A DNA stretch of 64,000 nt from Lacrimispora sp. 210928-DFI.3.58 (lineage in GTDB: Bacteria; Bacillota; Clostridia; Lachnospirales; Lachnospiraceae), in NCBI RefSeq assembly GCF_020554865.1, contig NZ_JAJCIC010000001.1:62001-126000 (forward strand). Reading direction: 5' to 3'. The position numbers were made by a program, and so were the translations under genes. Each line of letters opens with the position of its first letter. Position 1 is the first letter of the stretch. Shown piece after piece: positions 50,765-58,499 of the stretch. The notes beneath the pieces were generated by a model that saw only the letters and a program-made list of their open reading frames with translations, had not been told where the DNA came from and ran no database searches.

Positions 50765-52090
50765 TTAAAATGGGTATACAGTCATGATCCACAGGATATT
50801 GACGATGGAAAGGATTACAGCGGGAAGAAGAGACTGCTTAAGAAGGCTCTTTAGATTATAGCCGCCGATATCCATGATCATTGGGACGCAAGCAGTAGCC
50901 ATAGGGGTCATAAAGGCAGTACAGCAGGCGGAGGCCACTAAGAGCACCGGCCCCACGCAGCTGACTCCCATGCTTTTGCAGGCGAGAATCGCGATTGGCT
51001 GAAAGATCGCCATTACGGTGCGGTTCTGCATGATCTGTGTCAGGATAAAGGGTACCAGGTAGAATACGGCTCCGATCAGGTAGGGATTGCCCAGTTTCCC
51101 GGCTACTCCCGCGATCATGTTTCCAATGAGTTCACCGCCTCCTGTATTTGCCAGAGCGGAGCCCATACAGAGGCTTCCGGCGATCAGAAAGCCCAGATCC
51201 CAGGGAACGGCCTGATAGGCTTCTTTGCTGGAGAGAACACCTGTCAGGACAGTAATTAGAGCTCCGAAGAAGACGATCTGCCAGGAGGCCCAGGAGGGAA
51301 GGCCGACAGCGACCAGGACAGCGTTGAGCTGGGAGTTAAAGATCAGGGCGATCGTTACAAGAAAGAATACAAGATAGCCGCATTTCTCCTGGAATGGAGG
51401 GAGAGCCTTTCTGGCGGCATTCTTTGCGTTCAGCTCCTCGCTGCTTCCAAGGGCAGTAACCGGACGCTCTGGGGAGAAACGGTGGCCGAGGAAGATGCAG
51501 TACAGCATAACGGCAGCCAGGCTCAGGCATCTTCCCTTCCAGAGGTCGGTGATGGCCAGCTGGAACTGCTCATATTCGTTGGCAGTGATATAGCCATTGA
51601 GCTCAGCAAACATGGCCAGAGAGCCGCCTACTGGGATGATCCCGCAGGCAGCGATGCAGGTAAGGCCAACGCAGAAGGTTACCTTGCTGGGGCTGATTTT
51701 CAGCTCCCCGCAGCTTACGGTTACGATGGGTGCCATGATGCAGAAGGCGGCTGCGGCGCTTCCTGTCAGGGTTGCGGCCAGAACAGACGCAGCAATAAAG
51801 CCGAACATGATTTTTGTAATGCTGCCGTTTGCAAGCATGTTTACCGTTTTACCGATCATTTTTACAAATTGTGTTTTGCCGAAACCGGCTGATACAACGA
51901 ACATGCTCAGTACCATGACCACATTGCTGTTGGACAGATTTCCCAGGGCATCCTTGGCGGAAATGCATCCAGTGATGAGATAAAGCGCCATACTGCAGGC
52001 GGCAACGGTTCCCAGGGAATATTTCCCCCAGACATAACCGGCGATGGTTAAAAGGCAGATTGTCAGACAGACCCCTAATAGTGTGTTCAT
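50765..52090 (-). CDS. SLC13/DASS-type permease
   Basis: 441 residues, about eleven membrane helices, ion-transporter superfamily. Paired family segments are seen in NLSNSNVVMVLSMFVVSAGFG / TGSAAAAFCIMAPI and NRTVMAIFQPIAILACKS / TPMATACVPMIMDIGGY. Relatives carry di- and tricarboxylates or sulfate with sodium. In this operon it probably imports the organic acid used by the UxaA-type enzyme. The gap to the esterase gene is 11 bases. Confidence 0.82.
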   Translation of the reverse strand: MNTLLGVCLTICLLTIAGYVWGKYSLGTVAACSMALYLITGCISAKDALGNLSNSNVVMVLSMFVVSAGFGKTQFVKMIGKTVNMLANGSITKIMFGFIAASVLAATLTGSAAAAFCIMAPIVTVSCGELKISPSKVTFCVGLTCIAACGIIPVGGSLAMFAELNGYITANEYEQFQLAITDLWKGRCLSLAAVMLYCIFLGHRFSPERPVTALGSSEELNAKNAARKALPPFQEKCGYLVFFLVTIALIFNSQLNAVLVAVGLPSWASWQIVFFGALITVLTGVLSSKEAYQAVPWDLGFLIAGSLCMGSALANTGGGELIGNMIAGVAGKLGNPYLIGAVFYLVPFILTQIMQNRTVMAIFQPIAILACKSMGVSCVGPVLLVASACCTAFMTPMATACVPMIMDIGGYNLKSLLKQSLLPAVILSIVNILWIMTVYPF

Positions 52091-52116
52091 TTGTGTGTTC
52101 CCCTCTCCTTTAAATT

Positions 52117-53277
52117 TTATACATAACGGCAGACATGGTCAACGGCAATATCAGAGAAGCCATAGGCTTCAGCCTTTGTAAGCCGTCCATTGCAGATTTC
52201 CTCAATGATCTCAAGAAGCATTTGCCCGCTTTCCTTAAAGGTAACGGTTCCGCGGATGATACCGCTCAGATCTACATCTATATTGTCCTCCATGCGTTGG
52301 TAGGTGAGGCCGTTGGCAGTCACCTTGAGAACGGGGACAATGGCATTGCCGGTGGGAGTTCCACGGCCTGTTGTGAAGATAACGGCATTGCAGCCGCCGG
52401 CCACCATGGAGGTGACAGAGGAAATGTCGTAGCCTGCGGTGTCCATGACGATGGCCCCTTGCCTGGTGGGGCGTTCGGCCTGGTCTAAAACCTCTACAAT
52501 GGGCCGTGTCCCGCCCTTTCGGATACAGCCAAGGCTCTTTTCATCCAGGGTCGACAGGCCTCCTGCTTTGTTGCCAGGGGTGGGCTGTCCTGCGCGGCAA
52601 TCCTGCCCGGCCGCCCGCAGATGCTCTTCGTAGCGCTTGCAGATATGAATGATCTGGTTGTGGATCTTGGGAGTAGCTGCCCGGGCCGCGACAATATGCT
52701 CGCCGCCGATCCACTCAATGGATTCGCTCATAATGGTGGAGGCCCCAAGGTCTACCAGAAGGTCGCTTAACTCCCCCACTGCGGGATTGGAGGCAATGCC
52801 GGAGGTCGCATCGGAGCCGCCGCATTCGATCCCAAGAAGGAGCTCAGAGATATCGCAGAGTTCCTTTTGCTGGAGGGCGGCTTCTGCAGCCATATCCCTG
52901 GCAGCGCGGACTGCCTTCTCAATGGTTTTTAAGGTGCCTCCCTCCTCCTGGATGCCGAAGGATACCACAGGCTTGCTGGTCATGGCCTGGATTTTTTTCC
53001 TCAGCTCCATGTGGGGCACGGTTTCACAGCCAAGGCCTATGATAACAACGCCGTAGACATTAGGATTGCAGGCGAAGCCGGTGAGGATCTTCTGGGACAT
53101 GGCAGTGTTTTCAGCTACGTCGGAACAGCCCGTATTGAAAACAATGTTGACAGCTCCCCGGACCTGGCTGGCAACAATCCTGGCGCTTTCGCTTCCGCAG
53201 GCGCAGGTGGGAAGGATCAGCACATGATTGCGGATGCCGGCCCGTCCTTCCTTTCGTTTATAACCCCAAAATTTCAT
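52117..53277 (-). CDS. UxaA family hydro-lyase, large subunit
   Basis: 386 residues matching the C-terminal catalytic part of altronate/galactarate dehydratases (YKRKEGRAGIRNHVLILPTC, GCSDVAENT, GLGCETVP, IECGGSDATSGIASNPAVG). Conserved cysteines in GLGCE and IECGGSD fit the iron site. Split small/large pairs include altronate dehydratase and sulfolactate sulfo-lyase (SuyAB), so the substrate is open. It lies three bases after the small subunit gene. Confidence 0.85.
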   Translation of the reverse strand: MKFWGYKRKEGRAGIRNHVLILPTCACGSESARIVASQVRGAVNIVFNTGCSDVAENTAMSQKILTGFACNPNVYGVVIIGLGCETVPHMELRKKIQAMTSKPVVSFGIQEEGGTLKTIEKAVRAARDMAAEAALQQKELCDISELLLGIECGGSDATSGIASNPAVGELSDLLVDLGASTIMSESIEWIGGEHIVAARAATPKIHNQIIHICKRYEEHLRAAGQDCRAGQPTPGNKAGGLSTLDEKSLGCIRKGGTRPIVEVLDQAERPTRQGAIVMDTAGYDISSVTSMVAGGCNAVIFTTGRGTPTGNAIVPVLKVTANGLTYQRMEDNIDVDLSGIIRGTVTFKESGQMLLEIIEEICNGRLTKAEAYGFSDIAVDHVCRYV

Positions 53278-53280
53278 TGA

Positions 53281-53592
53281 TCATTTTCCTCCTTCTGCGA
53301 TCAGCTCGCTGTCATAGTCCCTTGGGACGCTGTAAATGTTGTTGTGGGATACCCAATCGCCCCGTCCAATGGGATAGTTTGTTTTTCCGATGGTTTCACC
53401 GTATTTGATGACCGTAGCTCCCTTGTCCAGATCTTTCAGGGCAATTTTGTGACAATAAGGAATGTCCTCGTTGGCGGTAAGGCTACAGAGGACTTCGCCT
53501 TTGCGGTATACCACCTGTTCTCCGGCGGCAACCTCCCTGACACAGGTTACAACATTATCCGTTTCATCCATCAGCAGTCCATTGATTTCCAT
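53281..53592 (-). CDS. UxaA family hydro-lyase, small subunit (SAF domain)
   Basis: 103 residues with the SAF-type fold of the N-terminal part of altronate dehydratase / SuyA (DNVVTCVREVAAGEQV, IPYCHKIALKDLDKGATVIKYGETIG, IGRGDWVSHNNI). AAAGGAG before the ATG at 53592 selects this start over 53652 and 53610. First gene of a four-gene minus-strand operon, divergent from a LysR regulator. Confidence 0.87.
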   Translation of the reverse strand: MEINGLLMDETDNVVTCVREVAAGEQVVYRKGEVLCSLTANEDIPYCHKIALKDLDKGATVIKYGETIGKTNYPIGRGDWVSHNNIYSVPRDYDSELIAEGGK

Positions 53593-53693
53593 GGAGTCAG
53601 CTCCTTTCATTAAATCTGGCTTTACAATAACATGGATATAATATATAATCAATTTTATAAATTTTATATTAATATTAATGGAGTTTATAGTAT
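53593..53693. promoter_or_regulatory. Divergent uxaA-like/lysR promoter region
   Basis: A 101-bp intergenic region, very A+T rich (TATAATATATAATCAATTTT, ATAAATTTTATATTAATATT). It contains several T-N11-A candidates for the LysR protein and -10-like hexamers in both directions. The exact sites cannot be fixed by eye. Confidence 0.5.
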
Positions 53694-54629
53694 ATGGAGC
53701 AGGAAATGCGCTACGCCTACGAGGTATTCCGTGAAGGAAGCTTTTCCAAGGCGGCGGAGAAATTATTTATTACACAGCCGGCTTTAAGCATTGCGATACA
53801 AAAGCTGGAGGCAGACATTGGCATGGCTCTTTTTGACCGGAGCAGAAGGCCGCTTAAGCTGACTGCCGCAGGGGAGATTTATATCAATACTATCTGTAAA
53901 ATACGGGATTTGGAGCATGACCTGGAATGCCAGATCCATGATATTCAGAATTTAAATACGGGAAGTATACGGCTGGGAGGCTCCCACTATCTGAATGCTT
54001 ATATTTTGCCGGACATTCTTACAGGGTTTGGCCGCCTGTATCCGGGGATCCGTCTGGAGCTTGTGGAGGAGGGTTCCAACGTTTTGGCCAAAATGCTGAG
54101 TGAGAGGAGGCTGGATCTGACCTTCAGCTGCAATACGGTTTTTATGAGAGAGTTTGAGCGCTATGAGGTTTTCCATGACCATATTCTTCTTGCCATTGCC
54201 AAGGATCATCCGGCCAATGGGCTGGTGCCGGAAGCGAGGCTGTCGGCGGAGGACATTAAGAGGGGGGTCCATTTGTCCGAAGGCTGTCCTTCTGTGTCCC
54301 TGAAAGTATTCCGGGATTTGGAATATATCCTGCTGACAGAAGGGAATAACCTCCATGACAGGGCTTTTAAGATGTTTCAGGAGGCAGGTTTTTCACCGAA
54401 GGTCAAGCTTATGCTGGCCCAGCTTGTTACAGCCTACCGTCTTGCAGCCAGTGGCCTTGCGGCAGCTTTGGTCAGTGACCGTCTGGTCCGCGATCCCAAG
54501 GTCTCTCTGTACTTTTATAAGCTGGACTCCGAAGAGACGGTCAGGCGCTTCTATGCCCTGCTGCCAAACCGGCTCTATACCTCCCATGCTACAAAAATGT
54601 TTATTCAGTATCTGCTGTTAAATGTTTGA
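53694..54629 (+). CDS. LysR family transcriptional regulator
   Basis: 311 residues: an N-terminal winged helix (SFSKAAEKLFITQPALSIAIQKLEADIGMALFDRS) and a periplasmic-binding-like effector domain (about 90-305). Divergent from the UxaA-type operon, the classic layout for a LysR activator of the neighbouring catabolic genes. The effector is probably the acid handled by the operon. The region before the ATG has only a weak ribosome site (ATGGAG). Confidence 0.9.
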   Translation: MEQEMRYAYEVFREGSFSKAAEKLFITQPALSIAIQKLEADIGMALFDRSRRPLKLTAAGEIYINTICKIRDLEHDLECQIHDIQNLNTGSIRLGGSHYLNAYILPDILTGFGRLYPGIRLELVEEGSNVLAKMLSERRLDLTFSCNTVFMREFERYEVFHDHILLAIAKDHPANGLVPEARLSAEDIKRGVHLSEGCPSVSLKVFRDLEYILLTEGNNLHDRAFKMFQEAGFSPKVKLMLAQLVTAYRLAASGLAAALVSDRLVRDPKVSLYFYKLDSEETVRRFYALLPNRLYTSHATKMFIQYLLLNV

Positions 54630-54686
54630 TGAGGGATTCCTGTTTCGTTTGATTTCCGAGAATTTCTGAGCAATTTGGAAGGAGGA

Positions 54687-54734
54687 GCTCCTGCTCTGCG
54701 GATCCGGGACCTGGATACAGAGCATTGCAGGAGC
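54687..54734. repeat. Inverted repeat between lysR and the FmdE-like gene
   Basis: GCTCCTGCTCTG (54687-54698) pairs with CAGAGC..GCAGGAGC (54718-54734). There is no T-run, so it is not a clear terminator. Confidence 0.5.
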
Positions 54735-54790
54735 AGGTCAAACATGTTAAAATAAGCCCGGAGATAAATCATAAACAGGGGAAAAAGAAT

Positions 54791-55450
54791 ATGTTTGATA
54801 TCAGCAAATCAGATGTGACGGAATGTAAGGGGCCGGCGCATGACGGGCAGCAGCCGGAGGAAGAATCATGCTGCTATGAAAGCGGAAACGTGTATGGAAG
54901 GATGGGGTTAATGATGAATAAAATAAAAGAGAGAAGCTGGGATACATGTGTGGCATTTCACGGACATGAATGCGGGGGGCTGACGATCGGATATAAGGCA
55001 GCCCTCTATGCGGTTAAGCTGCTGGAGCTGGCATTTTCCGAGGACGAGCAGGTGGTTTGTATCTCGGAAAATGATGCCTGCGGCGTGGATGCCATACAGG
55101 TTATGCTGGGCTGCAGCATCGGAAAGGGAAATCTGCTGTTCCATATGACGGGCAAGCAGGCATTTTCCTTCTACTGCCGCAGCACCGGACGCTCCGTCAG
55201 GCTGGTCCTGAGGGAAAAGCCCCAGGGTATGACAAAGGAGGAAGCCTTTGGGTACTACCAGAGCCGGACGCCGGAGGAGCTGTTTGAGGTGAAGAAAACT
55301 GCCATCCCTCTGCCGGAGCAGGCGCGTATTTTTGATTCCTATATCTGTGAATGCTGCGGGGAAAGAACAGGAGCCAACTGGATCCGCATACAGGGAGGGA
55401 AAAAGCTGTGCGTGGATTGTTACGGAACGTATGACCGGTTCCAGGTATAG
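54791..55450 (+). CDS. FmdE-like protein with C-terminal zinc motif
   Basis: 219 residues. The core (about 45-165) matches formylmethanofuran dehydrogenase subunit E-like proteins: CVAFHGHECGGLTIGYKAAL, ISENDACGVDAIQVMLGCSIGKGNL. The tail has CECCGERTG...CVDCY, a four-Cys zinc finger. FmdE-like proteins of bacteria have no settled role; molybdenum/tungsten cofactor or metal handling is suggested. AGGGG precedes the ATG at 54791; starts at 54908 or 54911 would match the usual family N-terminus better, leaving a 40-residue Cys-containing extension in doubt. Confidence 0.8.
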   Translation: MFDISKSDVTECKGPAHDGQQPEEESCCYESGNVYGRMGLMMNKIKERSWDTCVAFHGHECGGLTIGYKAALYAVKLLELAFSEDEQVVCISENDACGVDAIQVMLGCSIGKGNLLFHMTGKQAFSFYCRSTGRSVRLVLREKPQGMTKEEAFGYYQSRTPEELFEVKKTAIPLPEQARIFDSYICECCGERTGANWIRIQGGKKLCVDCYGTYDRFQV

Positions 55451-55473
55451 GGAAGGACAGGCGCGAAAAGAGA

Positions 55474-55515
55474 CCGGCAGCTGCCGGTGTTCCCAAGGAA
55501 CACAGCCGCTGCCGG
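55474..55515. terminator. Hairpin between convergent genes
   Basis: CCGGCAGC (55474-55481) pairs with GCTGCCGG (55508-55515), and TGTTCCC/GGAACA pair inside. There is no U-run on either strand, so termination is only inferred from its position between convergent genes. Confidence 0.4.
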
Positions 55516-55541
55516 CCAGTAAAGCCTCGGCAGACCGTCCG

Positions 55542-56921
55542 TTATTTCAGGAAAAACCGTATCAGCTTCCCATTCACCCACCTGTAAGGCTGATACCTCA
55601 TAGGCAGGTCGATCCAGGTCTTCTTGTCCACAATGCTTTTCGCGTGGGAAAAGGTGTCGAAGCCTGCTTTTCCATGGTAAGCGCCCATGCCGCTTTCCCC
55701 AAAGCCGCCAAAGCCCATCTCGCTGGTGGCAAGGTGGATGATGGTGTCATTGATGCAGCCGCCGCCGAAGCCGCACCGGGAGGTGATTTTTTCGGCGGCA
55801 TTTTTGTCCTCTGTAAAGACATACAGGGCCAGGGGATGGGCCATGGAATTGATCCTGTCTATGGCCTCCTCAAAGGATCCGTAGGTAAGGACGGGCAGCA
55901 GAGGGCCGAAGATCTCCTCCTGCATGACGTCATCCTCAAAGGTCACATGGTCCATAACGGTGGGTTCGATCTGAAGGGTACCGGGATCTGCTTTTCCGCC
56001 CCAGACCACCTTTGACGGGTCTATAAGGCCGGCTATCCGGTTAAAATGCTTTTCATTTATGATCTTTCCATAGTTCCTGTTTTCCAAAGGAGCCTTTCCA
56101 AACTGCTTTCGGATCTGCTTTTTGATCTCCGCCACCAGGGCATCCTTCACATCCCGGTCACAGTAAATATAATCAGGTGCCACACAGGTTTGGCCGCAGT
56201 TTAAAAATTTGCCGAAAACGATCCGCCTGGCCGCCAGCTTAAGATTCGCGCTTTTTTCTACCACACAGGGGCTTTTTCCGCCTAATTCCAGCGTCACCGG
56301 AGTCAGATGAGCAGCTGCCTGCCTCATGACGTCCTTTCCCACGGCCTGGCTTCCTGTGAAGAAGATATAGTCAAAATGCTGGTTCAGCAGACAGGTGTTT
56401 TCTGCCCGTCCTCCTGTGATGACAGCCACGTAAGGCTCATCAAAGCATTTTTCGATCAGCTTCTTTATGATCCCGCTGGTAAAAGGAGAGTAGGCGCTGG
56501 GCTTTAACACGGCGGTATTGCCGGCTGCGATGGCGTCCACCAGGGGATCGAGAGTCAGCAGGAAGGGATAATTCCACGGACTCATGATCAGCGCCACTCC
56601 GTAAGGGGAGGGCTTTATGAAGCTTCGGGAATGGAACTGGGCCAGGGGTGTGGGAACACGCTTTTCCCTTGCAAAGGAGCGGATATGCTTTATCATGTAG
56701 CTGATCTCGCTGAGAACAAGCCCTGTTTCACACATGTAGCTCTCAAAGCCGCCTTTTCCCAGATCCTTCCCGATGGCTTCTGTGATCTCCTCCTCGTAGT
56801 GGAGGATCCCGGCCTTCAGCCGTTCTAAGGCGCGTATACGGAACTCGATGCTTAAGGTGGCCCCGGTGCGGAAATATTCCCGCTGGCGGTCAATGATCTG
56901 TTTGATTTCCTGCTCTGTCAT
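55542..56921 (-). CDS. Aldehyde dehydrogenase (class 3-like)
   Basis: 459 residues, NAD(P)-dependent aldehyde oxidation. LELGGKSP carries the general-base Glu and FGKFLNCGQTCVAPDYI the nucleophilic Cys. The short length, the SPWNYPFLLTLDPLVDAIAAGN segment and the hydrophobic C-terminus place it with class 3 / fatty or aromatic aldehyde dehydrogenases (YwdH-like). It is 30 bases after the iron-alcohol dehydrogenase gene on the same strand, suggesting an alcohol-aldehyde-acid route. Confidence 0.9.
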   Translation of the reverse strand: MTEQEIKQIIDRQREYFRTGATLSIEFRIRALERLKAGILHYEEEITEAIGKDLGKGGFESYMCETGLVLSEISYMIKHIRSFAREKRVPTPLAQFHSRSFIKPSPYGVALIMSPWNYPFLLTLDPLVDAIAAGNTAVLKPSAYSPFTSGIIKKLIEKCFDEPYVAVITGGRAENTCLLNQHFDYIFFTGSQAVGKDVMRQAAAHLTPVTLELGGKSPCVVEKSANLKLAARRIVFGKFLNCGQTCVAPDYIYCDRDVKDALVAEIKKQIRKQFGKAPLENRNYGKIINEKHFNRIAGLIDPSKVVWGGKADPGTLQIEPTVMDHVTFEDDVMQEEIFGPLLPVLTYGSFEEAIDRINSMAHPLALYVFTEDKNAAEKITSRCGFGGGCINDTIIHLATSEMGFGGFGESGMGAYHGKAGFDTFSHAKSIVDKKTWIDLPMRYQPYRWVNGKLIRFFLK

Positions 56922-56951
56922 GATCTGTTTCTATCCTTTCCTTATAGATTT

Positions 56952-58280
56952 TTATAAATTCCCATCAGACGGCCTGAAGCTGTCTGCACCATCTGCCTTT
57001 TCCATTAAAAGATAATAAAATTGTTCCAGCTCCTCTGCATCCATCAGCACAGGCACAGGATAGAGGGGATTAGCCTCCTTATCCGCATAGCGGGCCAGCT
57101 TTGGGATGTCCTCTTTTCGGATCTCCTTCACCGTGTCACCAATCTGGAAACGCTTTTTCATATCCTTCACTGCCTGGATAAAGCTTCTGGCAGCCTCGTC
57201 ACAGGGAGTATCCTTCTTTGCTGCATGGGCTGCAATGGCGAGCTGGCGCAGCTTTTTGCAGTAGGAGCCGGGAGCGTTCCTGCGGGCAGCTTTTTTGGAG
57301 GCAGCCCGGCTTCCGGTTTTACAGTCTGAATCACAGCCTGTCCCGCTGGCTTCCAAGTACGCCTCCAGCACAAAGGGCAGCAGGATCGCATTGGCCAGTC
57401 CATGGGGAACATTGTATTCCCCGCCCAGGGAGTGGGCCACGGCATGGACGTATCCTACATAAGATTTGGTAAAGGCACAGCCGGCGTAAAAGGAGGCCTT
57501 CAGCATATTTGCCCTGGCCTTTACATTGCCTCCGTCCTGATAAGCAGTATCCAGGTTTTCAAAGATCAGCCGCACCGCCCGCAGGGCGTCCCTCCGTGTT
57601 TCCTTTGTGGTGGAATTGCCGATGTAGGCCTCCACCGCATGGGTCAGGGCATCCATGCCCGTGGTGGCAGTGATAAAGGGCGGAAGGCTTAAAGTGACCT
57701 TTGGATCCAGCACAGCGTAGCGGGGGATCAATGGAAAGTCGTTGATCGCGTATTTATGCCTGGTCTCAGAATCCGTGATAACAGCCGCCAATGTGGTCTC
57801 GCTTCCCGTTCCCGCTGTGGTGGGAACAGCAATGAGCAGGGGGATCCTTTTATGCACCTTCAGAATCCCCTTCATATGAGACAATGGCTGCTTTGGCTTG
57901 ACGATCCGTGCCCCCACAGCCTTCGCACAGTCAATGCTGGAGCCGCCTCCGAAGGCCACGATGGCATCGCAGCCTTCCTGACGGTAGAGCTCCAAAGCCT
58001 CTGCCACATTGGCAGTGGTGGGATTGGCCACGGTTTTATCGTACATGGAATAGCTGACACCGGCCAGAGCCAGGGCTTCCTCCAGCCTCGCTGTAAGCCC
58101 CAGGCCCCGTATGCCGGCGTCTGTGATGATCAGGACATGGCTGCAGCCGTGCTTTTTTATGATTTCCGGGATCCTTGTCACGCTGCCCGCGATTTCCGGT
58201 TTTCGGTAAGGAAGAAAGGGCAGTGCAGCCTTAAAGGCAGTCTGGTAGATCCGGCAATAGCTTTTTTTCAGTTTGTTCAT
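56952..58280 (-). CDS. Iron-containing alcohol dehydrogenase
   Basis: 442 residues, group III ADH. The nucleotide-binding GGGSSIDCAKAVG and metal-binding MDALTHAVEAY and VHAVAHSLGGEYNVPHGLANA are present. After LPFVLEAYLEAS there is an additional Lys/Cys-rich segment of about 35 residues (CDSDCKTGSRAASKKAARRN) not usual for the family. Substrate unknown. It forms an operon with the aldehyde dehydrogenase. Confidence 0.9.
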   Translation of the reverse strand: MNKLKKSYCRIYQTAFKAALPFLPYRKPEIAGSVTRIPEIIKKHGCSHVLIITDAGIRGLGLTARLEEALALAGVSYSMYDKTVANPTTANVAEALELYRQEGCDAIVAFGGGSSIDCAKAVGARIVKPKQPLSHMKGILKVHKRIPLLIAVPTTAGTGSETTLAAVITDSETRHKYAINDFPLIPRYAVLDPKVTLSLPPFITATTGMDALTHAVEAYIGNSTTKETRRDALRAVRLIFENLDTAYQDGGNVKARANMLKASFYAGCAFTKSYVGYVHAVAHSLGGEYNVPHGLANAILLPFVLEAYLEASGTGCDSDCKTGSRAASKKAARRNAPGSYCKKLRQLAIAAHAAKKDTPCDEAARSFIQAVKDMKKRFQIGDTVKEIRKEDIPKLARYADKEANPLYPVPVLMDAEELEQFYYLLMEKADGADSFRPSDGNL

Positions 58281-58499
58281 GGTTTTTTATCCCCCTTTTC
58301 CTGTTTTATCTTACTTGATTGGAGGAAAATTTGCAATGCGCAGCAGCAGGGAAATATTTTTTTCTGTGTTTGTGCTGCCTGGTTTTGATGAATAGCCGAA
58401 ATGCAGCGAAAAGCAGATGGGAAAATGAAAATCATTGATTTCGGGGAGAGGAGACTTTATAATTATCATATAGAAAAAGATTGAGAATAGGGAAAATAT

